From: Methanolobus vulcani
Lineage (GTDB): Archaea > Halobacteriota > Methanosarcinia > Methanosarcinales > Methanosarcinaceae
Reading direction: 5' to 3'
Length of the DNA: 64,000 bases
Assembly: GCF_900100715.1 (NCBI RefSeq)
Contig: NZ_FNCA01000001.1
Span: 434,001 to 498,000 of the forward strand
Positions 26,053-37,500 of the stretch are shown in pieces. The stretch's first letter is position 1; every line of letters begins with the position of its first letter. Position numbers and translations under genes: made by a program. The notes under the pieces are model-generated. The model was given only the letters and a program-made list of their open reading frames with translations. It was not told where the DNA came from and searched no databases.

Positions 26053-29000
26053 ATGGGTGAGATTGTAGTAAGCGATGCCATGAGAGACTATTTTGAAGGG
26101 CTTGAGTCTAATCTCCACAAGGAAATAGAAATTGCCAATCGTGCACGTTCCAGAGGCAGAGACCCAAAACCTCACATTGAGATTCCCCTTGCAAAAGACC
26201 TTGCAGACAGGGTGGAGAACCTCATTGGCGTGAAAGGTGTTGCAGAGCAGATCCGCATATTTGACGAGACTATGTCTCGTGAAGAAGGAGCTCTTGCTAT
26301 TGGAAAAGCTGTTGCTGAAGGTGTCGTCGGTAAGTTTGATTCAAAGGAAGAGGCAATAGAAGCTGCAATCCGTGTGTCCGTTGCAATGCTCACTGAAGGT
26401 GTGGTAGCAGCACCAATTGAAGGAATTGATAAGGTCACACTTGGAAAAAACGATGACGGAAGCGAGTATATCAGGATATTTTATTCCGGACCTATACGCA
26501 GTGCAGGAGGTACAGCCCAGGCACTGTCTGTTCTTGTTGGTGATTATGTCCGCCGTGCAGTAGGGATTGAAAGATATAAACCACGAAAGGAAGAAGTTGA
26601 ACGATACGTTGAGGAGATACTGCTTTACAGACGTGTGGCAACTCTTCAATATACTCCATCTGAAGACGAGATTAGACTTATCGTAGAGAATTGCCCCATA
26701 TGTATAGATGGCGAACCCACTGAAGCCGAGGAAGTTGAAGGTTACAGGAACATGGACAGGATAGAGACGAACAGGGTTCGTGGCGGTATGTGTCTTGTAC
26801 TTGCCGAAGGTCTGGCCCTGAAAGCCCCAAAAGTTTTGAAGCATGTTAATAAACTTGAGATGGACGGCTGGGACTGGCTCAACACACTCATAGCCGGAAC
26901 AAAAAGTACAGACGATGATGACGGCGGGTTTGTAGGTGTCAAACCCAAGGATAAGTATCTCCGTGACCTGATAGCAGGAAGACCTGTATTCTCACACCCC
27001 ATGCGACCAGGTGGTTTCAGGCTCCGCTACGGCAGGTCAAGGAATACATCCTTTGCTGCTGCAGGAATCAGTCCTGCAAGCATGTATATTATGGACAGCT
27101 TCATCGTTTCAGGCACACAACTTAAAGTTGAGAGACCTGGAAAAGCCGCAGGAATGGCACCAGTTGACAGTCTTGAAGGTCCGACCGTGAGACTGAGGTC
27201 AGGAGATGTAATAAGAGTTGATGACGAGCAGGAAGCCATTGAAATTCACCCGGAAGTCGAAGCTATAATTGATATTGGAGAGATTCTGATCAATTACGGA
27301 GATTTTCTTGAGAATAACCATCCACTTGTACCTGCATCTTATTGTTTTGAATGGTGGATACAGGAATTTGAAAAAGCAGTTGCTAATCCACCATACTCAA
27401 GAGATGAACTTAAATGTCCATCTCAGGAACTTGCGCTGAAGCTATGTGAAAAATATAATATTCCACTTCATCCGGCCCATACACATCTCTGGCATGATAT
27501 ATCTGTAAAAGAATACGAAACCCTTGCATCATTTATATCAGAGAATGGGATCATTTCTCAGGATTCAAGAATACTTGAACTTCCTCTTACTTTAACCAGA
27601 GATTCCGGTATAAAAACGATCCTTGAACATCTTCTTGTCCTGCACAGACTGACTGATGGACATATTGTTATCGAAAATCCTTTACCATTCATCAGATGTA
27701 TGGGACTGGACACAGACCTTAAGAAAAAATGGACTGAATTACCGGAAGAACTTACAGAAACAGTACCATTGGTCAACAAACTCAGTGGACTGATCGTCAG
27801 AGAACGTGCGCCAATAAGGATTGGTGCAAGGATGGGACGTCCTGAGAAATCCAATAAGAGAAAAATGTCTCCTGCTCCTCATGTGCTGTTCCCCATAGGA
27901 GATTCGGCAGGAAATACACGTAAAATGGAAGCTGCGGCTGGCTATATATCATCGATGAACAGCAAGGTAGGGCAAATACGAGTTGAGATCGGAAACAGAG
28001 TATGTCCGGCTTGTGGAATGGATACTTTCCTTTATCGCTGCGACTGCGGCGAGTTTACCATACCCAAACTTTTCTGCCCCAGATGTGGAATTTCAGCGCA
28101 GAAAGAAGAGTGTCCTAAGTGCGGTTCTAAAACCACATGCGTGAAAATGCAGAATATCAATTTCAAAGAGATCTATCAGGCTGCCTTTGCAAAGGTCGGT
28201 GAGCGTGAGAATATCGAGGTCAAAGGTGTCAAGAGAATGATGTCAGGAACCATGACCCCGGAACCTCTTGAAAAAGGAATTCTACGTGCAAAACATGACC
28301 TTTATACATTTAAAGACGGGACTGTCAGGTACGATATGTCCGATATTCCACTAACACACATCCGGGCTGATGAGCTGGGTATAAAGGTTGAAAAGCTTAT
28401 TGGAATAGGATATACCGAAGATATCTACGGGAATAAACTGGAAAGGGATGATCAGGTTGTATGCCTGAAAGTTCAGGACCTTGTGATTTCCTACGATTGT
28501 GGTGAGTATCTTCTGAGAACCACGAAGTATATCGATGACCTGCTTGAAAAATACTATGGAGAAGAGGCATATTACAAGGCTGAAAAACTCGAGGACCTTG
28601 TTGGCGTGATGCTAATGGGACTTGCACCTCATACTTCCGCTGGTGTGCTTGGAAGACTTGTAGGCTTTACAAAAGCATCAGTTGGTTACGCACATCCGTT
28701 CTTCCATGCGGCTAAAAGAAGGAACTGTGACGGAGATGAGGATTGTGTCATGTTGCTTATGGATGGTCTCATTAATTTCTCAAGGGATTATCTGCCTGAG
28801 AAAAGAGGAGGTAAGATGGACGCACCTCTTGTGCTTACAACTCGTCTTGATCCAAGTGAGGTCGACAAGGAAGCGCACAACATTGATGTATGCGACCACT
28901 ATCCGCTGGAATTCTACGAAGCTACCCAGAATTATACAAATCCAAAGGAACTGGAGTCCACATTTGACCTTATAAGTGCAAGATTGGGAACTCCTGACCA

Positions 29001-29478
29001 GTACGAGCATTTTATGTACACTCACGATACAACCGATATTGCCGCAGGTCCGCTCAACAGTGCTTACAAGACACTGGGAAGCATGGTGGAGAAAATGGAT
29101 GCACAGCTTGCTCTTGCCGATAAGATACGTGCGGTCGATGCCTCAAATGTTGCTGAGAGGGTTCTAATTTCACACTTCCTGCCGGATATGTTCGGTAATC
29201 TCAGGGCATTTTCAAGGCAGGGTACAAGATGCCTGAAATGTGCCGCAAAGTTCCGCAGACCTCCACTTACGGGAATTTGTCCTAAATGTGGTGGCAGGGT
29301 CATACTTACAGTTCACGAGGGTGCTGTGAAAAAGTATCTGGAGGTTTCAAAGAAAGTCGCTCATGATTACAATGTTTCCAGTTATACAAAACAAAGAATA
29401 GAATTGTTGGGTCTGGATATGCAATCACTCTTTGAGAATGACAAATCAAAACAGACCGGACTACTGGAATTTATGTGA
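26053..29478 (+). CDS. polC: DNA polymerase D large subunit DP2
   Basis: The 1141-residue protein is the catalytic subunit of the archaeal replicative polymerase PolD. It has the N-terminal domain with [20 protein letters not shown], the catalytic acidic motif [19 protein letters not shown] (about 891-909), zinc fingers ([33 protein letters not shown] and a C-terminal [20 protein letters not shown]), and a C-terminal QTGLLEFM that resembles a PCNA-interacting peptide. The length is normal and no intein interrupts it, although inteins are common in this gene. AGAGGGCGAT precedes the ATG. The small subunit is not in the window. Confidence 0.97.
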   Translation: MGEIVVSDAMRDYFEGLESNLHKEIEIANRARSRGRDPKPHIEIPLAKDLADRVENLIGVKGVAEQIRIFDETMSREEGALAIGKAVAEGVVGKFDSKEEAIEAAIRVSVAMLTEGVVAAPIEGIDKVTLGKNDDGSEYIRIFYSGPIRSAGGTAQALSVLVGDYVRRAVGIERYKPRKEEVERYVEEILLYRRVATLQYTPSEDEIRLIVENCPICIDGEPTEAEEVEGYRNMDRIETNRVRGGMCLVLAEGLALKAPKVLKHVNKLEMDGWDWLNTLIAGTKSTDDDDGGFVGVKPKDKYLRDLIAGRPVFSHPMRPGGFRLRYGRSRNTSFAAAGISPASMYIMDSFIVSGTQLKVERPGKAAGMAPVDSLEGPTVRLRSGDVIRVDDEQEAIEIHPEVEAIIDIGEILINYGDFLENNHPLVPASYCFEWWIQEFEKAVANPPYSRDELKCPSQELALKLCEKYNIPLHPAHTHLWHDISVKEYETLASFISENGIISQDSRILELPLTLTRDSGIKTILEHLLVLHRLTDGHIVIENPLPFIRCMGLDTDLKKKWTELPEELTETVPLVNKLSGLIVRERAPIRIGARMGRPEKSNKRKMSPAPHVLFPIGDSAGNTRKMEAAAGYISSMNSKVGQIRVEIGNRVCPACGMDTFLYRCDCGEFTIPKLFCPRCGISAQKEECPKCGSKTTCVKMQNINFKEIYQAAFAKVGERENIEVKGVKRMMSGTMTPEPLEKGILRAKHDLYTFKDGTVRYDMSDIPLTHIRADELGIKVEKLIGIGYTEDIYGNKLERDDQVVCLKVQDLVISYDCGEYLLRTTKYIDDLLEKYYGEEAYYKAEKLEDLVGVMLMGLAPHTSAGVLGRLVGFTKASVGYAHPFFHAAKRRNCDGDEDCVMLLMDGLINFSRDYLPEKRGGKMDAPLVLTTRLDPSEVDKEAHNIDVCDHYPLEFYEATQNYTNPKELESTFDLISARLGTPDQYEHFMYTHDTTDIAAGPLNSAYKTLGSMVEKMDAQLALADKIRAVDASNVAERVLISHFLPDMFGNLRAFSRQGTRCLKCAAKFRRPPLTGICPKCGGRVILTVHEGAVKKYLEVSKKVAHDYNVSSYTKQRIELLGLDMQSLFENDKSKQTGLLEFM

Positions 29479-29526
29479 GCAGCCGGCACAGATATTTTGT
29501 AATTTGATTTTCAGTATTGAATTGGT

Positions 29527-30762
29527 CTATTCACCAATTTCCAGACCAATTGCATTTATTTCACGGATAAGTTCTGTGAACCCTTCTATTTCAAATTCAA
29601 GAACTTCATCTTTGCTAAGACCAATGGACATTTCACCATCATATGTCAGCATTTCCGGTCCCCTGCGCACAAAGCGGGATACGCCGTCACTGGACAGGAC
29701 TGAAGTTGCTTCAGGATCATGCACAAATGCCCTTCCGGGAATTATAACCGTCTCTTTTACATCCGTAAGATCCAGCTTTTCCATGTCTTCAATGGTTATT
29801 AGACAACCTATATCCTTATCCACGGCAACCACATTAACAGCACTTCCAAGCTTTGTGAATACTTCCTGAAGCCTGTCCTTTGAAGCCCGGCTGGTAAGTA
29901 TTGTTGCATCCTTGCGGATCTCAGGAAGTCTGGCAAGAGCTTCCGGCTCATTCCTTATTGCATATGGTGAACCGATAAGTGGATCCTCAAGTGGAGTTCC
30001 GGTTATACGGAAATCGTATTTTGCATCGGCATCTCTTACGATCTTCACGAATTCCTCGATGCTGTGGGTTTCGATCCCTTCCATAACAGGAGCATTGTTC
30101 AGTATGAGACCTTCTTCTGTTTTGTTGGCAAAGCGCATGAGTATGGCTCCTTTGGCACCCATATCCTCAAGGTCGCTGAGAGTTTTGTCAAGTACTTCGC
30201 CATCATTGATTCCGGGAATGAGAACGATAGCTGCATAAACGTCACAATGCTTACAGAACTGGCGTAGCACCTTAAGTGCGGCTTCTGGCTCTGGGTCACG
30301 CATGTATTTTCTTCGCAGTTCCGGGTCGGTTGCAAATACTGTGAACGAAACCTCAGTAACACCGTATTCAATGAAGAAATCCGCCTCATCGCCATTACTG
30401 AAACCTTTTCCGCTGGTGTATCCAAGATGTATCGGAAGACCGAACTGCGCAATGTTAGCCACAAGTTCCATCAGGTCCGGATAACAACTTACGTCACCAC
30501 CACCGCTTATGGTGATCTTTTCAATATTGTCACCTGCCATCATGAGACGCTGGTACAGGTCCTGGAACACATATTGCCCGGGTTTGAAACCGGAATAAGA
30601 TTCCCTTACACCCCTGGTGCAGTAATCACATCCCTTTTTGAAAGGGAAACAGTATTTACAGCCAAATGGAGGGTTCTCTTTTACTTTCTTAAAATAACAG
30701 TATGTGCAGAAGCCTTTGCAATCTATTCCGGGATTGCCTCCTACGTCAGCAGTGATCTCCAT
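29527..30762 (-). CDS. mmp10: Mcr arginine C5-methyltransferase Mmp10 (methanogenesis marker 10)
   Basis: The 411-residue radical SAM enzyme has the cluster motif C15-x3-C19-x2-C22. A further cysteine set is C35, C38, C45 and C48, and the SAM-binding GGGDVSCYP follows. The sequence and its place beside mcr identify Mmp10, the cobalamin-dependent enzyme that methylates the active-site arginine of McrA (5-methylarginine). It faces away from mcrB across a 398-base gap. A TATA-like CTATATAATATG about 20-30 bases before the ATG, with no ribosome binding site, suggests a leaderless transcript. The gene is convergent with polC. Confidence 0.93.
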   Translation of the reverse strand: MEITADVGGNPGIDCKGFCTYCYFKKVKENPPFGCKYCFPFKKGCDYCTRGVRESYSGFKPGQYVFQDLYQRLMMAGDNIEKITISGGGDVSCYPDLMELVANIAQFGLPIHLGYTSGKGFSNGDEADFFIEYGVTEVSFTVFATDPELRRKYMRDPEPEAALKVLRQFCKHCDVYAAIVLIPGINDGEVLDKTLSDLEDMGAKGAILMRFANKTEEGLILNNAPVMEGIETHSIEEFVKIVRDADAKYDFRITGTPLEDPLIGSPYAIRNEPEALARLPEIRKDATILTSRASKDRLQEVFTKLGSAVNVVAVDKDIGCLITIEDMEKLDLTDVKETVIIPGRAFVHDPEATSVLSSDGVSRFVRRGPEMLTYDGEMSIGLSKDEVLEFEIEGFTELIREINAIGLEIGE

Positions 30763-31160
30763 AGAACGAAATACATATTATATAGGTACTTAAAGGTTTG
30801 TGGTTCTTTTAATATTCATTCATATACTGGATGATAAGGCGTTTTTAATAAACTAAAAAAAAACAGAAAAATTTTCAGAGAGAATTCTGTTATTTAAGCT
30901 TTCTTTAATTGGGGGCAAATCCAATACATATCCAATTATTTTTACACCCATTTTTTGCTTGCGGTTAATGATTGCGAAATTGTCGCGAAACGATGCAAAA
31001 GGTTTAAACGTCATCGTTGCTTAATAATTCCGAGAATTCCCAGTGGAAAGTTTTCGTACAGAAAATTACTATGTGGTACAAAGTAATTGGCTTACATTCA
31101 TTCATCTGTACATTTCCAAAATGGGTGATTTCTGAATAGAAACATAGGAGGAAAATATAC
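30763..31160. other. Divergent promoter region and long mcr leader
   Basis: These 398 bases separate mmp10 and mcrB. They hold the mmp10 promoter at the left, an AT-rich stretch (30840-30960), the mcrB TATA box near 31002-31009 and an untranslated mcr leader of roughly 130 bases. The leader contains a possible 22-codon peptide (31071-31139, MWYKVIGLHS...), which has no ribosome binding site and is probably not translated. Confidence 0.6.
30989..31018 (+). promoter_or_regulatory. mcrB promoter with inverted repeat flanking the TATA box
   Basis: A TATA box (GTTTAAAC, about 31002-31009) lies exactly between the perfect arms AACGATG (30989-30995) and CATCGTT (31012-31018). Just upstream are two GCGAAA direct repeats (about 30974-30990). 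A protein bound here would overlap the transcription factor site. Confidence 0.55.
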
Positions 31161-32465
31161 GTGTCTGATAAAATAGACATTTACGACGACAGAGGTAAAC
31201 TGTTGGAAAGCGGCGTTGATCTTATGGATATTGCGCCAACAAGGAACGCAGCGATTCAAAATATCATCAAAGATACAAAGAGGACAGTTGCTGTAAACCT
31301 CGCAGGTATCGAGAAATCACTGAAAACCGGTGCTATGGGCGGAACTAAAAAGCAGATCCTTGGCAGAGAACTTGAATACGATATTGTAGGCAACTCCGGT
31401 GCTATCCTTGATGCAGTAGAGAAGCTCATCAAAGTAAGCGAAGATGATGACACCAACGTAAAGGAACTTGGTGGCGGAAAGCAGCTCCTCGTCCAGATCC
31501 CAAGCGTAAGGACACAGGTCGGTGCTGACTACGTATCTGCAAGCACAGTAACAGGTGCAGCAGTAGTCCAGACAATCATTGACATGTTCAACACTGACAT
31601 GTTCGATGCACCAATAGTAAAGTCCGCTGTATGGGGAAGCTACCCACAGACAATGGACATGAAGGGCGCAAACATCGCATCAATTCTCAGCATTCCACAG
31701 AACAACGAAGGTCTCGGTTACTCCCTGAGGAACATCACAACAAACCACGTAGCAGCAATCACCGGCAAGAAGGCAATGAATGCAGCAGCACTTTCATCAA
31801 TCTTCGAGCAGGTAGGTATGTACGAGATGGGTAACGCTGTAGGACCATTCGAGAGACACCAGTTACTCGGTCTTGCATACCAGGGTCTTAACGCAGGTAA
31901 CTACGTCTACGACATCGTAAAAGAGAACGGAAAGGACGGTACAATCGGTACTGTGATCCAGTCTGTAGTAGACAGAGCACTTGAAGCAGGTGTTATCTCA
32001 GTCGACAAGACAGCTCCATCCGGATACAACTTCTACAAGGCAAACGATGTTTCAATGTGGAACGCATGTGCAGCAGCAGGTCAGCTTGCAGCAACCATGG
32101 TAAACTGTGCAGCAGGAAGAGCAGCTCAGAACGTATCCTCAACTATCCTCTACTACAACGACATACTTGAGAAGGAAACAGGCCTTCCAGGCTGTGACAT
32201 GGGTAGAGCTCAGGGTACTGCAGTAGGATTCTCATTCTTCAGTCACTCCATCTATGGTGGTGGCGGACCAGGTATCTTCAACGGTAACCACGTTGTAACC
32301 AGACACTCCAGAGGTTTCGCAATTCCTTGTGTATGTGCAGCATGTTCACTTGACGCTGGCACACAGATGTTCTCAATCGAGAAGACATCCGCACTTGTCG
32401 GTAACGTATTTGGATCCATCGAAGAATTCAGGGAGCCAATCAAGGCAGTGGCAGGTGCACTCTAA
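31161..32465 (+). CDS. mcrB: Methyl-coenzyme M reductase beta subunit
   Basis: The 434-residue protein is full length for McrB, a structural subunit of the (alpha beta gamma)2 complex that makes methane from methyl-CoM and coenzyme B in the cytoplasm. It starts at GTG after a strong AGGAGGAAAA. Typical segments are [38 protein letters not shown] and the active-site loop [20 protein letters not shown] (about 354-373). Codons are strongly biased to C-ending forms, as expected for a very highly expressed gene. It is the first gene of mcrBDCGA. Confidence 0.98.
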   Translation: MSDKIDIYDDRGKLLESGVDLMDIAPTRNAAIQNIIKDTKRTVAVNLAGIEKSLKTGAMGGTKKQILGRELEYDIVGNSGAILDAVEKLIKVSEDDDTNVKELGGGKQLLVQIPSVRTQVGADYVSASTVTGAAVVQTIIDMFNTDMFDAPIVKSAVWGSYPQTMDMKGANIASILSIPQNNEGLGYSLRNITTNHVAAITGKKAMNAAALSSIFEQVGMYEMGNAVGPFERHQLLGLAYQGLNAGNYVYDIVKENGKDGTIGTVIQSVVDRALEAGVISVDKTAPSGYNFYKANDVSMWNACAAAGQLAATMVNCAAGRAAQNVSSTILYYNDILEKETGLPGCDMGRAQGTAVGFSFFSHSIYGGGGPGIFNGNHVVTRHSRGFAIPCVCAACSLDAGTQMFSIEKTSALVGNVFGSIEEFREPIKAVAGAL

Positions 32466-32515
32466 GACACAACACCCCTCCTTAAATATCACAGATAATC
32501 ATAAAGGTAACAAAA

Positions 32516-33010
32516 ATGTCCGATACTTTTTCAGACGCAAACTATGTGCAGCTTGAAATATTCCCTTCAAGGCTGCTTAAACCCGAAACAGCCCAGAACT
32601 TACTTAGGGAGATCGCTGATCTCGAAGGAATTATCAGGCTGTTTGTCCATGGCCCAAGACTTCCCCAGACCGTTCCTTACGGACCTGCCACAGGACTGCC
32701 TGTGCAGCACCCGGGAAATACTGTAATTGAGGTCGCAGGCCAGGCAATAGAACTTGCCGTATCCGTTGGCAGCATCCGTATGGAAGTTGTGGACGTAGAT
32801 GTAAAAGAGCAGGTAAGGGGAGTTTGCGAAAAGATTCTAACAGTACCGTTCGAATTCAGAGAAGGACATTTCATTCCAACGAGGCAGACAGTCAGTGACT
32901 ATGCAAGACGTGGCCCAAATGCTGATCCTCTTATGACCGGAATGACAGATCCTAAAGGTAAACTGAAGAATCAGCCAGTATGTATTCTAAAACCTGACGA
33001 TATGGAATAA
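32516..33010 (+). CDS. mcrD: Methyl-coenzyme M reductase operon protein D
   Basis: The 164-residue protein occupies the McrD position and contains the family segment FVHGPRLPQTVPYGPATGLP (about 43-62). McrD is not a structural subunit; it binds the assembling or inactive Mcr complex and is thought to help maturation or F430 handling. Codon bias is weaker than in mcrB, mcrG and mcrA, which fits lower demand. It follows mcrB by about 50 bases. Confidence 0.95.
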   Translation: MSDTFSDANYVQLEIFPSRLLKPETAQNLLREIADLEGIIRLFVHGPRLPQTVPYGPATGLPVQHPGNTVIEVAGQAIELAVSVGSIRMEVVDVDVKEQVRGVCEKILTVPFEFREGHFIPTRQTVSDYARRGPNADPLMTGMTDPKGKLKNQPVCILKPDDME

Positions 33011-33018
33011 GTGATAAC

Positions 33019-33621
33019 ATGTTTGACCGGGAAACACAGGTTGTAGATTGCAGACACGGAATGGGTCTTGGCCGTGGAGGAGGACTTGCACAGCGAGGTA
33101 CTCTCTCTGAAACAGGAAGACCTGATGTGATCGCAGTTGCAATGAGCCCGGGAAGAAGACATATCACAAAACCAGTATGTGAACTCACATATGGCATGCG
33201 CCGTGAGGAGATCCAGGTAAGTGTGCTTGTGCTTAACACCGGTTCAGGTGTTCCGGACACAAATATGGGTTCCGGATCTTTTGGAATCAGTCCTGAGGAG
33301 ATAGCACAGATCAACAGACACAAAGTTGCTGTGATCCACACAGGAAACATCAGGGACCATGTGGTCAGAAAAGTAAAGGCAATTCTTGAACAGGCCGATA
33401 TTCCCGCAGTAGTTGTTTGCCAGACCCTTGTTGATTTCGAGGATTTTGCAATGGCAGGAGTAAAGACACGGCTTGTTAAACCAAAAGAGAGTGATATTTT
33501 AGCAAAGGGAAGGGTAATGGAAATTGTGACAGGAGTTACACGAGGCGAATCATGTTCGAGGGAAAAACTGAACGAACTCGTGAAGGCCGTGAAAACCACA
33601 ATGAGATCATTAGAGAATTAG
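33019..33621 (+). CDS. mcrC: Methyl-coenzyme M reductase operon protein C
   Basis: The 200-residue protein matches McrC by its start MFDRETQVVDCRHGMGLGRG and by GVPDTNMGSGSFGI. McrC is part of the ATP-dependent complex that reductively activates Mcr to its Ni(I) form. It starts eight bases after mcrD and ends 12 bases before mcrG. Like mcrD it shows less codon bias than the structural genes. Confidence 0.95.
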   Translation: MFDRETQVVDCRHGMGLGRGGGLAQRGTLSETGRPDVIAVAMSPGRRHITKPVCELTYGMRREEIQVSVLVLNTGSGVPDTNMGSGSFGISPEEIAQINRHKVAVIHTGNIRDHVVRKVKAILEQADIPAVVVCQTLVDFEDFAMAGVKTRLVKPKESDILAKGRVMEIVTGVTRGESCSREKLNELVKAVKTTMRSLEN

Positions 33622-33633
33622 GAGTGAATAATA

Positions 33634-34383
33634 ATGGCATATGAACTACAATATTATCCAGGAGCAACATCCGTTGCTGAAAACAGAAGAAAACACATGT
33701 CTGGTAAAGTCGAGAAGCTCAGAGAGATCTCCGACGATGACCTGACACTTGTTCTCGGACACCGTGCACCAGGTAGCGACTACCCAAGCACCCACCCACC
33801 ACTCGCAGAAATGGGCGAGCCAGAATGTTCAATCAGAGAACTCGTAGAACCAACACCAGGTGCAAAAGCTGGTGACAGGGTAAGGTACGTACAGTTCGTT
33901 GACTCAATGTACAACGGTCCATCAGTACCATACTTCAGATCATACAACGCAGCAATCAACTTCAGAGGTGTCGACCCAGGAACACTTTCCGGTCGTCAGG
34001 TCGTTGAAGCTCGTGAGAGAGACATGGAAGAGATCGCAAAGTTCCAGATGGAAACTGAGATGACATGTCCAGCACTCGCAAGCCTTAGAGGTGCAACAGT
34101 ACACGGTCACTCACTCAGACTTCCAGAAGACGGTGTAATGTTCGACATGCTCGACAGGTGCAGAAAAGAAGGCGATGTAATCGTTATGCACAAGGACCAG
34201 GTAGGAAGACCAATCGACAAGAAGGTAAACCTCGGCAAGCCAATGTCCCCAGAAGAGGCAGCAAAGAGGACCACAATCTACCGTGTCGACAATGTAGCAT
34301 TCAGAGATGACGCAGAGGTCATCGAATGGGTACACAGAGTATTCGACCAGAGAACCACATACGGATTCAAGCCGGAGAACTGA
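33634..34383 (+). CDS. mcrG: Methyl-coenzyme M reductase gamma subunit
   Basis: The 249-residue protein is full length for McrG. It starts [20 protein letters not shown] and contains [19 protein letters not shown] and [16 protein letters not shown], which shape the coenzyme pocket. It is a structural subunit of the methane-forming complex. TTAGGAGTGAATAA before the ATG is a strong ribosome binding site. Codon bias is extreme. The mcrA start follows 10 bases after its stop. Confidence 0.98.
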   Translation: MAYELQYYPGATSVAENRRKHMSGKVEKLREISDDDLTLVLGHRAPGSDYPSTHPPLAEMGEPECSIRELVEPTPGAKAGDRVRYVQFVDSMYNGPSVPYFRSYNAAINFRGVDPGTLSGRQVVEARERDMEEIAKFQMETEMTCPALASLRGATVHGHSLRLPEDGVMFDMLDRCRKEGDVIVMHKDQVGRPIDKKVNLGKPMSPEEAAKRTTIYRVDNVAFRDDAEVIEWVHRVFDQRTTYGFKPEN

Positions 34384-34393
34384 GGTGATTATA

Positions 34394-36112
34394 ATGGCAG
34401 ACGACAGAAAGAGAATGTTTGCAAAACACATGGAAATTAAGTACACAAAAGAACACGGTACTAACAAAATGGAAGGTGGAAAGATCACCGACAAGACTGT
34501 AGAATACTACAGACTTGGTGTCGATCAGAACCCACGTAAATTAGAAATGAAAAAGGCAGGTCAGGAACTCGCAAAGAAGAGAGGACTTGTCGGTTACAAC
34601 CCAATGATGCACTGTGGTGGTATACCACTCGGTCAGAGAGCACTCACACCATCTTTCCTTTCCGGAACAGATGACATGGTCGAGATCGATGACCTTCACT
34701 ACGTCAACAATGCAGCAATGCAGCAGATGTGGGATGACATCAGAAGGACCGTAATTGTCGGTCTGGACATGGCACACGAGACACTCGAGAAGAGGCTCGG
34801 TATCGAAGTCACACCAGAAACAATCAACCACTACCTTGAGACACTCAACCACGCACTTCCTGGTGGAGCAGTTGTCCAGGAACACATGGTCGAAACACAC
34901 CCAGCTCTTGTAGATGACTGTTACGTAAAGATCTTCACCGGTGACGATGAACTCGCAGATGAGATCGACAATCAGTTCCTCATTGACATCAACAAGGAAT
35001 TCCCAGAAGAGCAGGCAGCCCAGCTCAAAGCAGCTATCGGAAAGAACTCATTCCAGGCAGCACACATCCCAACAATTGTCAGCAGAACCACAGACGGTGG
35101 TCAGACAAGCAGGTGGATGGCTATGCAGGTCGGTATGTCATTCATTTCAGCATACAGCATGTGTGCTGGTGAAGCAGCAGTAGCTGACCTTTCATACGCA
35201 GCAAAGCACGCTGGTGTTATCCAGATGGGAGAAATGCTTCCAGCAAGACGTGCACGTGCACCAAACGAGCCAGGAGGAATTCCATTCGGCCACATGGCAG
35301 ATATCGTACAGACAAGCCGTGTAGACTCAGAGAACCCAGCACACGTAGCTCTTGAAGTAGTCGGTGCAGGATGTATGCTTTACGACCAGATCTGGCTCGG
35401 TTCATACATGTCCGGTGGTGTAGGTTTCACCCAGTACGCAACAGCAGCATACTGTAACAACATCCTTGACGACAACCTCTACTACAACGTTGACTACATC
35501 AACGACAAGTACGATGGTGCAGCAAACAAGGGTACAGACAACAAGGTAAAGGCAAGCCTCGATGTAGTAAAGGACATTGCAACAGAGTCCACAATCTACG
35601 GTCTTGAGAACTACGAGAAATACCCAACAACCCTCGAAGACCACTTCGGTGGATCACAGAGAGCAACAAGTCTTTCCGCAGCAGCAGGTTCCGCTGTAGC
35701 TCTTGCAACAGGAAACGGAAACGCTGGTCTTTCCGGATGGTACCTCTGTATGTACCTCCACAAGGAAGCACACGGCCGTCTCGGTTTCTTCGGATACGAC
35801 CTGCAGGACCAGTGTGGTGCTACAAACGTACTCTCATACCAGTCCGACGAAGGTCTTGCTCTTGAACTGCGTGGACCAAACTATCCAAACTACGCAATGA
35901 ACGTAGGTCACCAGGGTGGATACTCTGCAATCACTTCCGCTGCACACGCAGGTCGTGGAGATGCATACGCAGTCAACCCACTCGTCAAGATCTGCTTCGC
36001 AGACAAGCTCCTGCCATTTGACTTCACACAGCCAAGGAAGGAGTTCGCAAAGGGCGCACTCAGAGAGTTCGAGCCTGCTGGTGAGAGATCACTCATCATT
36101 CCAGCAAAGTAA
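34394..36112 (+). CDS. mcrA: Methyl-coenzyme M reductase alpha subunit
   Basis: The 572-residue catalytic subunit starts [18 protein letters not shown] after GAGGTGAT; an earlier in-frame ATG at 34307 lies inside mcrG and is not the start. The axial F430 ligand is Gln162 ([14 protein letters not shown]) and an active-site tyrosine is Tyr348 ([12 protein letters not shown]). Positions known to be modified in homologues are conserved: His272 (N-methyl), Arg286 (5-methyl, made by Mmp10), Gln422 (2-methyl), Gly467 (thioglycine) and Cys474 (S-methyl) in [13 protein letters not shown]. Whether each is modified here cannot be seen from DNA. Confidence 0.99.
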   Translation: MADDRKRMFAKHMEIKYTKEHGTNKMEGGKITDKTVEYYRLGVDQNPRKLEMKKAGQELAKKRGLVGYNPMMHCGGIPLGQRALTPSFLSGTDDMVEIDDLHYVNNAAMQQMWDDIRRTVIVGLDMAHETLEKRLGIEVTPETINHYLETLNHALPGGAVVQEHMVETHPALVDDCYVKIFTGDDELADEIDNQFLIDINKEFPEEQAAQLKAAIGKNSFQAAHIPTIVSRTTDGGQTSRWMAMQVGMSFISAYSMCAGEAAVADLSYAAKHAGVIQMGEMLPARRARAPNEPGGIPFGHMADIVQTSRVDSENPAHVALEVVGAGCMLYDQIWLGSYMSGGVGFTQYATAAYCNNILDDNLYYNVDYINDKYDGAANKGTDNKVKASLDVVKDIATESTIYGLENYEKYPTTLEDHFGGSQRATSLSAAAGSAVALATGNGNAGLSGWYLCMYLHKEAHGRLGFFGYDLQDQCGATNVLSYQSDEGLALELRGPNYPNYAMNVGHQGGYSAITSAAHAGRGDAYAVNPLVKICFADKLLPFDFTQPRKEFAKGALREFEPAGERSLIIPAK

Positions 36113-36125
36113 TTTTAAAACAAGT

Positions 36126-36158
36126 GCAGGCTTAATGCCTGCTACTTACTCTTTTTTT
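36126..36158 (+). terminator. Terminator of the mcr operon
   Basis: GCAGGC, a TTAAT loop and GCCTGC form a perfect 6-bp stem 13 bases after the mcrA stop, followed by a stretch ending in seven T residues. It is a strong candidate for the end of the mcr transcript, so the next gene probably has its own promoter. Confidence 0.7.
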
Positions 36159-36234
36159 GAATCACCACTAATTGAGTGGAAATTTATAGTTGCTAACCAA
36201 ACTTTTATTACATATCGTGCATAGTTCATACTTT

Positions 36235-37419
36235 ATGGTTAAAACGGAACGTAAAAGTGCTATGGGAATGCCTTTTCATGTAATGCTTATCCCCACCCTG
36301 GGATGTCCCGGGAACTGTAATTACTGCTGGAGTTCCGAGGAAAACTCCCCGGTAATGAGTATCGAGACCATAAAAGAAGTAGTTAAATGGCTCAAAAACT
36401 TCAGGGAAGATTCTGTCACCTTTACTTTCCATGGTGGAGAACCACTTCTTGCAGGTGCTGATTTCTATAGAGAAGCTTTACCGATCCTTGCTGAAGGAGT
36501 AAAGCCAAAGGAAGTGGCTTTTGCCATACAGACCAACCTCTGGAAGATGACAGACGAAATTGCTGAGATTTTTGCAGAATATAATATTCCTATCGGCTCC
36601 AGCCTTGACGGGCCGAAAGAGTTGAATGATTTCCAGAGAGGAGAGGGATATTACGAAAATACCATGCGTGGCTACGAGATAGCAAAAAAACACGGACTTT
36701 CCGTGAGGTTCATCACAACTTTCACTTCCCATTCAGAAAAATTCAGAGAAGAGATCTTCAATTTCTACCTGGAAAACGGTTGGACCCTCAAGTTTCACCC
36801 TGCTCTGCCATCTTTACGCGGAGACGAGCCTGAAAAATGGGCTCTTGACCCGGAAGAATACGGCAGGCTTCTTATCTACCTTCTGGATAAATACCTGGAA
36901 AACATAGACCAGATCGAGGTAATGAACATCGACCACCTATGCAAAGGCGTATTTAGTGGCAGAGGTGCTGTCTGCACTTTTGTAGACTGTATGGGAGATG
37001 TTTTAGCCGTGGGTCCCGACGGAAGCATATACCCTTGCTATCGTTTTGTAGGCATGCCAGAATATGTCATGGGCAATGTCCATGACCACCCAAGCACTGA
37101 AGACCTTGCAAAATCCGATGCATGGAAGCTCATGTTCGATTACAAAGAGTATGTGGATGAGAACTGCAAGGACTGTTCCCACATAAAATACTGCAGAGGC
37201 GGCTGCCCTTACAATGCCATAACCCCAACAGGCGGAGAGATAAAGGATGTCGACCCCCATTGTATCTCCTACAAGATGATACTCGACGAAATAACCGAGA
37301 GAGTCAATGAGGAGATGTTCGGTGGTCCAAGCATGGAAATGGACTTTTTCCAGAACCCGATGAAGCCTTCAAAACCCAAGAAAGCAGGAATAATGTCCCT
37401 GATGCTTAAGAAAATATGA
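36235..37419 (+). CDS. Radical SAM/SPASM protein downstream of mcrA
   Basis: The protein of about 394 residues has the radical SAM motif C-x3-C-x2-C in TLGCPGNCNYCW, then the GGEPLL SAM-binding motif. A C-terminal SPASM-type domain carries many cysteines (CTFVDCMG, YPCYRF, ENCKDCSHIKYCRGGCP, PHC) for auxiliary Fe-S clusters. SPASM enzymes usually modify peptides or proteins. The place right after mcrA raises the possibility of an Mcr modification, but this is inference. I prefer the ATG at 36235; a TATA-like ATTTATAG lies about 50 bases upstream, and there is no clear ribosome binding site. It could also be a sulfatase-maturase-like enzyme. Confidence 0.88.
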   Translation: MVKTERKSAMGMPFHVMLIPTLGCPGNCNYCWSSEENSPVMSIETIKEVVKWLKNFREDSVTFTFHGGEPLLAGADFYREALPILAEGVKPKEVAFAIQTNLWKMTDEIAEIFAEYNIPIGSSLDGPKELNDFQRGEGYYENTMRGYEIAKKHGLSVRFITTFTSHSEKFREEIFNFYLENGWTLKFHPALPSLRGDEPEKWALDPEEYGRLLIYLLDKYLENIDQIEVMNIDHLCKGVFSGRGAVCTFVDCMGDVLAVGPDGSIYPCYRFVGMPEYVMGNVHDHPSTEDLAKSDAWKLMFDYKEYVDENCKDCSHIKYCRGGCPYNAITPTGGEIKDVDPHCISYKMILDEITERVNEEMFGGPSMEMDFFQNPMKPSKPKKAGIMSLMLKKI

Positions 37420-37460
37420 TTGGGACTGAAAACAGACAGTAGCTTTCTAAAAACAAAAAC

Positions 37461-37500
37461 TGACAGGACAGATGTCCCGTCATTTATTTATTCATTTTTT
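37461..37500. terminator. Hairpin with T tract between convergent genes
   Basis: TGAC-A-GGAC, an AGAT loop, and GTCC-C-GTCA form an interrupted stem followed on the plus strand by a T-rich run. It probably ends the radical SAM transcript just before the convergent PKD gene. Confidence 0.5.

Noticed and set aside
26053-29478. Intein in the PolD large subunit
   Set aside because: The 1141-residue product is continuous and normal in length, with no splicing motifs.
31071-31139. 22-codon leader peptide in the mcr 5' untranslated region
   Set aside because: It has no ribosome binding site, and no residue run or attenuator-like pair of hairpins supports regulation by translation.
34307-34393. Upstream in-frame ATG that would extend McrA by 29 residues
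   Set aside because: It lies inside mcrG, has no ribosome binding site, and the extension is not found in McrA; GAGGTGAT precedes the ATG at 34394.
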